64,000 bases of DNA from Haloterrigena gelatinilytica (GTDB taxonomy: Archaea; Halobacteriota; Halobacteria; Halobacteriales; Natrialbaceae): the NCBI RefSeq assembly GCF_013342145.1, contig NZ_JABUQZ010000003.1, forward strand, positions 1 through 64,000, written 5' to 3'. Positions 9,325 to 17,122 of this stretch are shown one piece after another. The stretch's first letter is position 1; each line of letters starts with the position of its first letter. Both the position numbers and the translations under genes were made by a program. The notes under the pieces are model-generated. The model was not told the origin of the DNA. It made no database searches and worked only from the letters and a program-made list of their open reading frames with translations.

Positions 9325-9819
9325 CTATCGCTCCCCGCCGATTCGCGGCTCACTCGGTCGCACAGCCACAGAGGCGCGGAAGTTCCGCGGTTCGCCGTCG
9401 TAGACGCATTTCGGGATGACGGCCGTGTTCGCGTCGGGGGCGAGCGCTTCGAACGCGATGGTTCCCCAGCCCTCGGGACCACGATCGCCGTCGACGGCCG
9501 ACGTCGAAACCTCGAGCGCGTCGGCGGTCGTCTCGACGACGCTGGCCTCGTAGACGCGTTCGACGGCCTCGGTGCTGCCGGGCTTGCGGTAGGCGACGTG
9601 CAGCCGGTGGCGTTCGGCGATGTTGCCGACGGCGGCCGGGTCGCGCGCGAGCACGTATTCGTAGCAGGCCTTGTCGGCGTAGAACCGGGAGCGGTCCTCG
9701 AGTCGGTGTTCGTCATGGCCCATGCGGACCCAGTCGGCCGGGACCGCGTGGTAGGATCGCTCGCGAGTAATTGGATTGTCAGCGGTACGCTTATCAGCGT
9801 CTGCCGTTTTCGTTTGCAT
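9325..9819 (-). CDS. Conserved-looking hypothetical protein
   Basis: 164 aa, starting MQTKTADADKRTADN. Contains HDEHRLEDRSRFYADKACYEYVLARDP and later beta-rich segments with conserved-looking Trp and Tyr. I do not recognise it. It is the first gene of a short minus-strand operon with the zinc protein at 8873-9310. An elaborate inverted-repeat structure (9829-9896) lies immediately upstream of its start. Confidence 0.6.
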   Translation of the reverse strand: MQTKTADADKRTADNPITRERSYHAVPADWVRMGHDEHRLEDRSRFYADKACYEYVLARDPAAVGNIAERHRLHVAYRKPGSTEAVERVYEASVVETTADALEVSTSAVDGDRGPEGWGTIAFEALAPDANTAVIPKCVYDGEPRNFRASVAVRPSEPRIGGER

Positions 9820-9828
9820 GTTCTCTGA

Positions 9829-9896
9829 ATCTCCGGAGAACTCAGGTCGCGCGTTGCACCGCGCGGCCGTCTTTCTGCGACGACGAAACCTGAGTT
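9829..9896. promoter_or_regulatory. Nested inverted-repeat structure upstream of 9819 gene
   Basis: Three elements are stacked: a 10-bp palindrome TCTCCGGAGA (9829-9838); outer 9-bp arms AACTCAGGT (9839-9847) and ACCTGAGTT (9888-9896); and, inside them, CGCGCG-TTGCAC-CGCGCG (9848-9865). It could be an operator array or fold as an RNA. The rest of the gap to 10212 holds no gene I can support. Confidence 0.45.
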
Positions 9897-10212
9897 TCCT
9901 ATCTAGTCGTCTAGCTAGCCGGCTACTTAGTAGTATCGGTGATAGCTCTAACTTCCGAAATGTGAAAATCGGCTACCGGTGGCGGTGTATGGTCCTAACT
10001 TACCAGAAAACGGATGTGAATTTCAGAGCGAATCGCGACGCCTCGAGTACGGATCGCTCACGGCCGAGAGTCGGTTTGCAAGCGGCGAGAATACAGATTG
10101 CACACGGAGGGGCGGGGGCGAGAATCAGCCGCGAGAACAACGCACCGGTCGGTTGAAGTGTGGGGGTTTATATCTCGCCCGTCCCACCTCTGCGATAACT
10201 GGTGCTCGAAAC
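9897..10212. other. Intergenic stretch, promoter of the 10213 gene
   Basis: No gene supported. Contains CTAG-rich repeats (CTAGTCGTCTAGCTAG near 9903) and a TATA-like GTTTATATC about 10166-10174, roughly 40 bases before the GTG start at 10213. This spacing suits a short-leader haloarchaeal transcript. Confidence 0.4.
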
Positions 10213-10623
10213 GTGAGTGACGAACTCTGGACGGTCTGGGAAGATTGGGAAGCGGGCTATCCAGAACCTCCATCACGGATCCAAATGCGGATCAAAACCT
10301 CGGACGGACTCCTCACAGAGTTCTGTGTCCAGCTCGAGTACAACATGACCAGCACGGTCCCCGAGAGGTCACCCTTCTGGATGCAAGTCGCTCGGTTCGA
10401 CCACAACGTCGCCCTCTACCGCGGCCACGACGTCCGGCACGAAGGCCTCCATATGGATATCTACGGCAATGGGGAGAAGGTCGACGTCCTCCATGACTTC
10501 CCCGAGGTCCCACTCGAGGAAGCGCCGAAATGGTGTCGTGGCTTTCTCGAGGCAAAACGCGAGCAGTTGCTCCAGAATTTCGAACAGCGAATTGGTGCGC
10601 CGAGAAGAGTTTATGACTCGTAG
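10213..10623 (+). CDS. TumE-like toxin candidate
   Basis: 136 aa from the GTG at 10213 (VSDELWTVWEDWE), chosen because the longer in-frame extension is not acidic and runs through the promoter. The core FWMQVARFDHN, GHDVRHEGLHMDIY and VDVLHDFPEVP, followed by a long C-terminal helix with CRGFLEAKREQLLQNF, follows the R[YF]D-N, then H-H/D order of TumE/DUF6516-type toxin families. The assignment is by pattern only. A 53-aa very acidic gene (10611-10772) converges with it and overlaps its last 13 bases, which is unusual for a toxin-antitoxin pair but worth testing. Confidence 0.5.
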   Translation: MSDELWTVWEDWEAGYPEPPSRIQMRIKTSDGLLTEFCVQLEYNMTSTVPERSPFWMQVARFDHNVALYRGHDVRHEGLHMDIYGNGEKVDVLHDFPEVPLEEAPKWCRGFLEAKREQLLQNFEQRIGAPRRVYDS

Positions 10624-10772
10624 AATTCGTCTGCGGGCGTCCGTTCTAACTCGTCGAGATCGGGATACGGATTCTCCTCAAGATCCGGTTCCGGTAGCGA
10701 CTCGTAGAGATCGCGCTGCTCCTCTTCCGCACCATCATCCTCACCGCCGTTCTTCTTTTCTTTCAATGTCAT
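10611..10772 (-). CDS. 53-aa highly acidic protein
   Basis: ATG at 10772; MTLKEKKNGGEDDGAEEEQRD then ESLPEPDLEENPYPDLDELERT. Almost half the residues are Asp or Glu. The product is probably disordered. It overlaps the 3' end of the convergent TumE-like gene. It could be an antitoxin or an unrelated small protein; the sequence alone does not decide. Confidence 0.45.
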   Translation of the reverse strand: MTLKEKKNGGEDDGAEEEQRDLYESLPEPDLEENPYPDLDELERTPADEFYES

Positions 10773-10955
10773 GGACACCCCGGGGATGAGTACCCGTATT
10801 CCGTTCGGATATTTTACCAGAGGCAGCCTACGGATCGGAAAGGCTTGCCTACTGACTGCTTCGTACTACTACTACTGGCCGATGGGGATAAATCCTCCCC
10901 ATGATTCAATATTCGAGACAGGGGACTGTAGCTGGTGATTTCAGGAGTTTCAGCG

Positions 10956-11312
10956 TTACTGCTCCGTTCTATCGTCGTCTTCCGCGAGCGACAACGACAC
11001 CTCTGCCGATTCGGCATCATCCTCGAGCGTCAACTCGGCGCCGGTCTCGGCACACCGAAAGACCAGCGCCTCCCCGCCGGCATCGCCGAACTCGCCAGTA
11101 CTCGATTCGACGAACCGCTTGAACGCCTGGAGTAACTGCTCGGGGAGGATTCCCTGTTGGCCCCAGCGGACGCGCTCGCGCATCGCGCGTCTGATTGCAT
11201 CCTGTTCGGAGTCGACGTACTCGTATTCGGCGACGAGCGCGCGACCGAGTGCCGGGTCCCGACGGAGCGATATATCCTCTCCGTCCGAGACGATATCCTC
11301 AGGATCGGCCAT
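10956..11312 (-). CDS. Acidic hypothetical protein, 118 aa
   Basis: Start taken at the ATG at 11312 (MADPEDIVSDGEDISL) because the upstream extension has no haloarchaeal acidic character. Contains a helical centre (DAIRRAMRERVRWGQQGILPEQLLQAFKRFVES) and an acidic C-terminus (EDDAESAEVSLSLAEDDD). Function unknown. It stands alone, divergent from the 11461 gene. Confidence 0.6.
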   Translation of the reverse strand: MADPEDIVSDGEDISLRRDPALGRALVAEYEYVDSEQDAIRRAMRERVRWGQQGILPEQLLQAFKRFVESSTGEFGDAGGEALVFRCAETGAELTLEDDAESAEVSLSLAEDDDRTEQ

Positions 11313-11460
11313 GGCCGGGCTACAACCGCCAGCGGGAAGCGCGTTATGCCGGCGATATCGGTCGGCAACCTTTCGTACCCGGACGGGAATATTAATCAAT
11401 ATCCGGAACGCGTGCACAAACGGGTTCGACTTTTAACGTCAGACATGATATTCTACAGTA

Positions 11461-11766
11461 ATGGTCAACTCCGATCGGAGAGGGATAGAGTGCGACGTGG
11501 TTCTGGAGATTTTTGAACCGGTCTGCAACGACGGCGCGACGGTCCGATACAAGGATCTGGAGGTCTCGAAACTCGAGTTTGAGGACGACACTCGGTGTCT
11601 CTGGAAGGTCACGCACGACGAGAAACGCGTCGAAACGATCGACGTCGCCGCGTTCCGGTCGGCCGGCGAACTGGCGCGCTTTCTCGAGGGGCTGGCCGCC
11701 GACGAGGTCCCCGAGCGAGTCGACCTCTGTGGGTCGTGCCCGGTCAACTCAATCCCAAGTGACTGA
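11461..11766 (+). CDS. Hypothetical protein, 101 aa
   Basis: ATG at 11461 with a TATA-like CTTTTAACG about 30 bases upstream (near 11430). The product (MVNSDRRGIECDVVLEIFEPVCNDG onwards) is a beta-rich small protein with LWKVTHDEKRVETIDV and a C-terminal CGSC pair. Its 3' end overlaps by 18 bases the 3' end of the convergent wHTH gene. Unrecognised. Confidence 0.6.
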   Translation: MVNSDRRGIECDVVLEIFEPVCNDGATVRYKDLEVSKLEFEDDTRCLWKVTHDEKRVETIDVAAFRSAGELARFLEGLAADEVPERVDLCGSCPVNSIPSD

Positions 11767-12120
11767 GTACGGCGTGGCCGCGTCGATCGGCTCGCGATAA
11801 TCCATAATGTGGCGTTCGGGAAGGTCCTCGGCGACGGCGACGCCGCGAGACGTGAGTGTGACCTCGGCTGCCGGGCCGGCGACACGGGTGACAAGCTCGA
11901 GGTCGTCGGCCTGGAGTTTCGAGATTCGTTGGGAGACGTAGTTGGCCTTGCGGTCGATCGTCGTGGCGATCGTCGCCGTCGTGCCGGCGCCGTTCCGGTA
12001 GAGATACCAGAGGATCAACGCATCACCGGGCAAACGGAGGTCAGAGCGTGTTACTGGCCCGAGCACATGTAATTCGTTGTAGGGGTTTGGGAACCGGGGT
12101 GCGTAAATCCGTCGGCCCAC
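11749..12120 (-). CDS. Winged-helix regulator, 123 aa
   Basis: LPGDALILWYLYRNGAGTTATIATTIDRKANYVSQRISKLQADDLELV is a helix-turn-helix with a following wing (AEVTLTSRGVAVAEDL), the MarR/PhiH1-repressor type of haloarchaeal DNA-binding protein. The promoter supports autoregulation: on the minus strand a TATATAAA lies about 30 bases upstream of the start and the dyad ATCTAA/TTAGAT (12132-12150) sits between the box and the start codon. Confidence 0.75.
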   Translation of the reverse strand: MGRRIYAPRFPNPYNELHVLGPVTRSDLRLPGDALILWYLYRNGAGTTATIATTIDRKANYVSQRISKLQADDLELVTRVAGPAAEVTLTSRGVAVAEDLPERHIMDYREPIDAATPYSVTWD

Positions 12121-12131
12121 GATTAGGCAGT

Positions 12132-12157
12132 ATCTAAAGTATCCTTAGATTTTATAT
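12132..12157 (-). promoter_or_regulatory. TATA box and overlapping operator of the wHTH gene
   Basis: On the minus strand a TATATAAA box (about 12150-12157) precedes an inverted repeat with arms ATCTAA (12132-12137) and TTAGAT (12145-12150). A repressor bound here would block the transcription start of the 11749-12120 gene. Confidence 0.5.
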
Positions 12158-12320
12158 AGGCGTAATGAGAGAGGGGTAGCAAGGACAGTTGGGACTGGGT
12201 GGATACTGGGGCCGATAGACTATCGGGCGCAGTTGATGATAATGGAACGACAGGCGCGCGCCCCGTGGGACGGGCGCAACGGACAGCAGTGGTATCGAGA
12301 AAGCGGTTCGGGGCCGCCGG

Positions 12321-12617
12321 TTAGACGTCGGTTTCGTCAGGCTCGAGTTCGGATGCGGGTAACTCACCGTCGAGAAACTTCTCGCCGCGTTCGGAAAGTT
12401 GGTAGAGACCGTCACCAGCACGCTCGAGGAGATCGTGGTCCGCGAAATTCCGACATCGTTTCCCGGTGTAGTTCCGGTCGTAGTCGATGTTCGCGCCGAT
12501 TACCTTCGGCGAGGCCTGGATGTCCCGGTACTGCTCGAAGAAGTGGAGGATTTCGTAATCGATTGGGGACATCCAAGAAACTCGCTCTACCATCGCTTGT
12601 AGGCTATCACTGGGCAT
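12321..12617 (-). CDS. PhiH1-repressor-like winged-helix protein
   Basis: 98 aa. SWMSPIDYEILHFFEQ, then PKVIGANIDYDRNYTGKRCRNFADHDLLERAGDGLYQLSERGEKFL, matches the haloarchaeal PhiH1 repressor-like domain: an N-terminal Pro-Ile-Asp-Ile-Leu helix, an N-DY-R-Y recognition helix and a wing ending in a Gly-Leu-Tyr strand. ATG 12617 was chosen over the internal Met residues because it gives the standard N-terminus. It is divergent from the 12841 gene, and two dyads lie in the shared intergenic region. A switch role for the element is plausible. Confidence 0.8.
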   Translation of the reverse strand: MPSDSLQAMVERVSWMSPIDYEILHFFEQYRDIQASPKVIGANIDYDRNYTGKRCRNFADHDLLERAGDGLYQLSERGEKFLDGELPASELEPDETDV

Positions 12618-12661
12618 GGGGTGAATAAGTCTAATTGATGTGCAATCAACTTAACGCTCAC

Positions 12662-12682
12662 CGCGGTCAACGCTTGACCGCG
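12662..12682. promoter_or_regulatory. Perfect 9-bp-arm operator dyad
   Basis: Arms CGCGGTCAA and TTGACCGCG around CGC. It is placed just upstream of a TATA-like CTTTATAG (12695-12702) that would drive the 12841 gene. The half-site GTCAAC or its complement recurs at 12726, 12815 and 12835. A second, weaker dyad TTGAT/ATCAA is at 12635-12649, nearer the PhiH1-like gene. The likely ligand is the PhiH1-like protein. Confidence 0.55.
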
Positions 12683-12840
12683 TTCGGGGTGAAGCTTTAT
12701 AGTGGTTCAACAATAAGGAGTGGTTGTCAACTAAGATGAGACTCACTGGGCGATACTTTGTTCGGGAAAATCCTCGGACGGCCGTGTCCTCAGCACGGAC
12801 GCCCAAAAGCGTCTGTTGACACCTTACGCACTACGTCAAC

Positions 12841-13197
12841 ATGAATACAAACGAACCCCACGACCATAATTACCCGGTCGATAACGCGGTTTCGGAAATT
12901 GGAAACAGCCCTGAAACGGCCAAGTATCCAGCCGATCTATCCGAATCCGTGACTGTCAGCGAAATCGAGACAGCCGACGCGGTGACGGTCGCCGTCGAGG
13001 GCGCCCCCGACGTCGACGTGACGTTCATTTCCTCGAAGGTGTACGAACTCGAGCGTTCGGGCGATCGCTACACGCTCGAGGTCGGCTGGCGCGAGGCCGA
13101 GCTGACGATCGTCAACGAAGAGCGCGCCCGCGAGGTGCCGGTGTGGCTCGAAGCGTTCGCGACCGGCAAGCTCGGGCTTGACGAGGTGTCGCTGTAA
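12841..13197 (+). CDS. Hypothetical acidic protein, 118 aa
   Basis: ATG 12841, preceded by a TATA-like CTTTATAG near 12695, so the mRNA would carry an unusually long leader of about 110 bases containing a hairpin (ACGGACGC/GCGTCTGT, 12796-12817). The product has a disordered N-terminus and a beta-rich domain (VTVAVEGAPDVDVTFISSKVYELE, then YTLEVGWREAELTIVNEE). Unrecognised. The structured element at 13214-13316 begins 17 bases after its stop. Confidence 0.6.
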   Translation: MNTNEPHDHNYPVDNAVSEIGNSPETAKYPADLSESVTVSEIETADAVTVAVEGAPDVDVTFISSKVYELERSGDRYTLEVGWREAELTIVNEERAREVPVWLEAFATGKLGLDEVSL

Positions 13198-13213
13198 CGA
13201 TGACGCGAGAACA

Positions 13214-13316
13214 GTACGGCCTGTTGTTAGGGCAGCAGGCTCGAGACGCTTTCCGTACGGTGGCTGTTAGGGCAGCCGCCGTCTGGCCGGATTCGGCCAG
13301 CACGCTCCCCTGGCAA
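13214..13316 (+). ncRNA. Structured RNA element, copy 1 (TTAGGG hairpins + CCCCTGG tail)
   Basis: Three consecutive stem-loops: GCCTGTTG/CAGCAGGC closing the loop TTAGGG (13219-13240), a 10-bp stem from ACGGTGGCTG again closing TTAGGG (13257-13282), and CTGGCCG-GATT-CGGCCAG (13283-13300). They are followed by GCTCCCCTGGCAA (13304-13316). Stem 1 and stem 2 each contain a G-T wobble at a position where the other strand differs. The TTAGGG loop can pair with CCCTGG in the tail as a pseudoknot. The same tail and loop occur at 18689-18776. No protein-coding explanation is seen. It may be a 3' element of the 12841 transcript or a leader. Confidence 0.55.
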
Positions 13317-13648
13317 ATGGATGCAAAATACGTCAAACGTTCCGACTAGTTTTAAGAACGGTCGGTACGTTCGTTGCGGATATGGACAAGCACAGCTAAC
13401 GAAGATTGACCGCAGGGCGCAGGGCCGAAGGCCGCCACGCCAGAGACCAAGTAACACTCTGGTTTTGGCGATCCTCGGTCTTAAGCTTTCCCCCACGACT
13501 GGCGAGACTCTCGTTCGTGAGTCCGCTTCCCCTCGTGTAGTGGAGAGTGCGCGTGCTGTGGTCGGAGTTCAGCACGCATGATCTACGATTCCACGCCCAC
13601 CGGAGAGAGTACCGTTTCCGATAGTCGCGACTGCACGGTGATGTTCGA
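13317..13648. other. Noncoding gap before the Rep-like gene
   Basis: No gene I can support; the one long plus frame (13321-13581) would give a basic, low-quality protein. Dyads present are GACTC/GAGTC near 13506-13523 and CGTGCTG/CAGCACG (13551-13577). A TATA-like GTTTTAAGAA lies at 13350-13359. The gap could hold a replication origin or the promoter and leader of the 1,154-aa gene. Confidence 0.35.
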
Positions 13649-16600
13649 ATGAGCGGCGAGTTTGACGTACTGGTCTGCAAGCCATGTTCTGGCACGTGGA
13701 TCAAGCCCGTCGACGACTGGTCCGACGGCGGCGACTACAAGTCACAGGACTCGGTCGACTGTCCACACTGTGGCGCCGAGCGCGACCCGTCAACGGTGAA
13801 ACGGCTGAAGAGCCTCCCGTCACGGGAGCAAGCCGGCGAGTTCCGCGCTCGCTATCTCGCGAAACGGTCCGAAGAGGTTCAGACCTACAACGAGTTCGTG
13901 AACGAGTGGGGCGTCTACGGCGAGCAACTCAACGAGGTTGACGCACGGACGCCGTCGCCGACCGACGACTGCCCCGACGTCGAGATCGGGACGGTCGGCG
14001 AGTATCTCGAGGCCCACTATGCGACAGCGGGAGACACGTCCGAACGAGTCACGAACCCGATCGAAGAGACCATCGTCGGTCACAAGAAGCGCTTCGAGAC
14101 GCTAAACGAGTATCGTCTCGAGCAGTTCCGAGAGGAAACCCGGAAGTACGGTGAGCTTGCCGAGGAGATGGCTGGCACCGCGGTCTCACTGGATGACCAA
14201 CTCGAGACCTACTACGGCGAGGCCGACGGCGACCATCGGACGCTGAACGACCCCGAGCCGTCGACCAAACCCGACGCGCCCGACTACGATATTCAGTCGC
14301 TGGCCATCCAGCCGACGCCGCCGGCCCAACAGCGCCTCGAGACGGTGACGGCCGACGTGCCGCCGACAGTCTCCGAGTGGCTGCCGGCCGTGCTCGAGGA
14401 CATCCTCCCGAAGCTGGTTCGGGCGGTCGACGAGCTGGCCGACGAACACGCCGACGGGGAGATTACCGCCGGCCGACTCGCGAAGCTGTTGGTCACCGAG
14501 TGTGGCGTCCCCGACGAACGAACCGGCTTCGCGAGCGTGCTGGCCACGTACGCGCGACAGTATCATGGCGTCGACCTCGACGACCAGGACCTACTCGACT
14601 ACCCGCGCGACCAGCACGAACGAAACAAGGAGTGGGCACAGACCGCGCTCACGTCGATCGGGACCGGCCGGAACGCGCTGGGACTGACCTACGAGGATCT
14701 GGCGGCGACCATCGTGCCGATCCTCCGCGAGACCACCGTCGAACCGGAGTTCGTCGTTCGCTTCCCCGGCGAAGACTGGGAAGCGTCCGGCCATGCATCG
14801 ACGCGTCGGAAGACACTCACCGCACTCGAGCAACTGGCGATGGCCGGCGACGTCACGATCGTCGCCTCGCCGCGGGTCGCCCGAACCGTCGATTCGAGCC
14901 ATCCTGAGTTCGCCGACCGCGTTACTCAGACGGCCATGCCGGGGCGACAGAATATACAATCCGACGAACCTGCGAACGAGTGTGACGAAGGGACGATCTA
15001 CACCGACCTCGAGCTAATGGACAAGCGCGCGGGCAAGCTTGCGATCCTGAAACACCTCGAGCGCGACCCCGATGCAACGGTCAAAGACCTTGCCAACGAC
15101 GCCGATATCGGCCTCTCCCGTGGTTCGATTCGCCCATACATCGAAGCGCTTGCAGACGACCACGGCTACGTCGACGTCGATCGCCGCGGCAACGAGAACA
15201 CAATGAGCCTCTCCAAGCGTGGCGACGTTGCCGCCGGTCTCATCACGAACGACCTTCGCGTCGTTCACCCCGATCAGGAGTCCGTTTTCGCGACTTTCGA
15301 CCATCCCGATAATTCCGATTCGGACGACTGTTCGGACAGCGTTACTGAGACCCCAAGTCAGTCAGCAAGTACAGTGTATGGAACGGCCGACGGGATGGGT
15401 GGGGGAGAGGCCGGCCGTACAGCGGAAGGTGCGCTGGCCGACACGGGCGACGCCGAGACCGCCGGCTACGTACAGTGGCTACCGAAGGTGGCCGGCAGTA
15501 GTTGGCCCCTACACGCCCGCATTACGGCGGCTGACGCACGCGACGGCGTGAACTTAAACGACTACCCCGTAGAACGGTGGGAGGACGGCCGGGTGACCTA
15601 CGTGAGTTGCATGGAGGACCACCTTGCCGTGAGTACGCAGTACGGCGGAACGATACCGACACTGGTGCGGCTTGCAACCGCGTTACTTGACGACCAGCTA
15701 TGGAGTACGGTCCTTACGCCGTCGGCGCTCGGTGACGAACTCGAGCACTGTTTCGGCGACGCCGTCGAGAGTAGCCGCGAGGCGTGCGACCATCTCGTCC
15801 GGGCGGCCCAAGTCGGGTGGCTCTCGGAGGACGAACGCGCCTACGATCTCCTGAAGGATCGCTACGCGGGCGTCCGCTCGGTCCTGTTAGGAAAACTCGG
15901 CGAGCTGGATGACCTCGATGAAGACGAACGCACCGAGACGATCCAGAAAGCCCACGGACTGCTCATGTCCGCGACGGCGCTGTACGACGCAATCGGCGTC
16001 GATATCTCCATCGAGGTGCGCGTTCCCGAACCGAACAACCTCAACGACACCCAGTTCTGCCGGTTCGTCTCGGAGGTTGCGACGCGCCAATCCTCCTACG
16101 GGATGCACTCGCTTCAGCGAAACTTCTGGGAACCGGACAGTCAGAAACGCAAGACGGCGATGGGATTCGATCCGGACCCGTCCGACCCGAACGCCCACCT
16201 TCGCGCGTCGTGGGTCGTCTCGGGGCCGGGAATCTCGGACTACGCCGAACAGATCCGTGGGGCGATCGCCGCTCGCGACGAACAGCGCCTGGATGATCGC
16301 ACAGACTACCGACCGGTCGAACTCGAGGTGCCGGTCACTGCCACCTCCGACTACGCGGCGATGCGTCATGCCGTCACGACGGTTCTCGAGAAAAAGAACC
16401 TCTGTCCGGGCCGCGAGTCCGACGCCATGCGCCGGACGGCACGACTCTTCGAAGCATACACTGGGTCACCGTTCGACGTTGTGGACGCGCTGACGGCGCT
16501 GACGCGGTCGCAGCGTCCGGGCGACGTAACCATCGCGGACATCGAGCACGCGCTCTCGACGCTGCCGGCGGGGCGCCTGTTCCCGACGCTGGACGCGCCA

Positions 16601-17113
16601 ACGCCGGGCAAGATCCTGAAGGCCGTGCTCACCGCCGACGGCCCGATCGGGCGAGCGGATATCCTCGAGCGCGTCGGCTGTTCGGGCGAGACCTATCGGA
16701 AACACGCCCACCGACTCGAGGCGCTGGATATCCTCGAGCGCGTCAACGGCGGCGAGTGGTCGGCGACAGTCGCGCCGTGGTACGTTCCCGAGACCGACGC
16801 GACGAAACCCGGCACGGATCGTGTCTCGGTCACGACGACGGGCGTCGACGGTGTGCTGTTCGATGCACTCGACGACCTCGGCTACGACCTCGGCGATCCT
16901 GATCTGATCGACGCGTTCGGCGAGGTGCTGAAACGGGGCAAGCTCATCGCGGCGGTCGGGGCGTGGATCGACGACTGGGTGGACGTACTGGCATCGTTAC
17001 TGAAACCCAACCCCGGCGCCGTCGGGCATTCTTCCCACGACGTCGTGACGCTTGGGGAGAAACCAGACCAGACGACGCTCGGCGAAGTAGCCCAGCCGGC
17101 GCTTGCGGACTAA
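13649..17113 (+). CDS. 1,154-aa zinc-ribbon/multi-HTH protein, replication-initiator candidate
   Basis: The N-terminal 100 residues resemble the haloarchaeal DUF5817 zinc ribbon: C10-x2-C13 and C38-PH-C41, followed by a Lys/Arg-rich helix (KRLKSLPSREQAGEFRARYLA). A HTH lies near residues 455-530 (AILKHLERDPDATVKDLA, then SRGSIRPYIEALADDHGYV) and another near 985-1040 (GPIGRADILERVGCSGETYRKH). I see no Walker A motif, so it is not an obvious helicase. Size and multi-HTH build recall large haloarchaeal plasmid Rep proteins (RepH type), but this is an analogy. It is followed after 9 bases by a GIY-YIG-like gene on the same transcript. A large noncoding region upstream would suit an origin. Confidence 0.65.
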   Translation: MSGEFDVLVCKPCSGTWIKPVDDWSDGGDYKSQDSVDCPHCGAERDPSTVKRLKSLPSREQAGEFRARYLAKRSEEVQTYNEFVNEWGVYGEQLNEVDARTPSPTDDCPDVEIGTVGEYLEAHYATAGDTSERVTNPIEETIVGHKKRFETLNEYRLEQFREETRKYGELAEEMAGTAVSLDDQLETYYGEADGDHRTLNDPEPSTKPDAPDYDIQSLAIQPTPPAQQRLETVTADVPPTVSEWLPAVLEDILPKLVRAVDELADEHADGEITAGRLAKLLVTECGVPDERTGFASVLATYARQYHGVDLDDQDLLDYPRDQHERNKEWAQTALTSIGTGRNALGLTYEDLAATIVPILRETTVEPEFVVRFPGEDWEASGHASTRRKTLTALEQLAMAGDVTIVASPRVARTVDSSHPEFADRVTQTAMPGRQNIQSDEPANECDEGTIYTDLELMDKRAGKLAILKHLERDPDATVKDLANDADIGLSRGSIRPYIEALADDHGYVDVDRRGNENTMSLSKRGDVAAGLITNDLRVVHPDQESVFATFDHPDNSDSDDCSDSVTETPSQSASTVYGTADGMGGGEAGRTAEGALADTGDAETAGYVQWLPKVAGSSWPLHARITAADARDGVNLNDYPVERWEDGRVTYVSCMEDHLAVSTQYGGTIPTLVRLATALLDDQLWSTVLTPSALGDELEHCFGDAVESSREACDHLVRAAQVGWLSEDERAYDLLKDRYAGVRSVLLGKLGELDDLDEDERTETIQKAHGLLMSATALYDAIGVDISIEVRVPEPNNLNDTQFCRFVSEVATRQSSYGMHSLQRNFWEPDSQKRKTAMGFDPDPSDPNAHLRASWVVSGPGISDYAEQIRGAIAARDEQRLDDRTDYRPVELEVPVTATSDYAAMRHAVTTVLEKKNLCPGRESDAMRRTARLFEAYTGSPFDVVDALTALTRSQRPGDVTIADIEHALSTLPAGRLFPTLDAPTPGKILKAVLTADGPIGRADILERVGCSGETYRKHAHRLEALDILERVNGGEWSATVAPWYVPETDATKPGTDRVSVTTTGVDGVLFDALDDLGYDLGDPDLIDAFGEVLKRGKLIAAVGAWIDDWVDVLASLLKPNPGAVGHSSHDVVTLGEKPDQTTLGEVAQPALAD

Positions 17114-17122
17114 CTGCCAGAC

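Noticed and set aside
12736-12819. 27-codon frame in the 12841 leader
   Set aside because: Too short and Arg-rich; could be a leader peptide but no evidence beyond an ATG and a stop.
13321-13581. 86-aa plus-strand frame starting right after the RNA element copy 1
   Set aside because: The product would be basic and of poor composition for this organism, with no recognisable feature; kept only as part of the noncoding gap.
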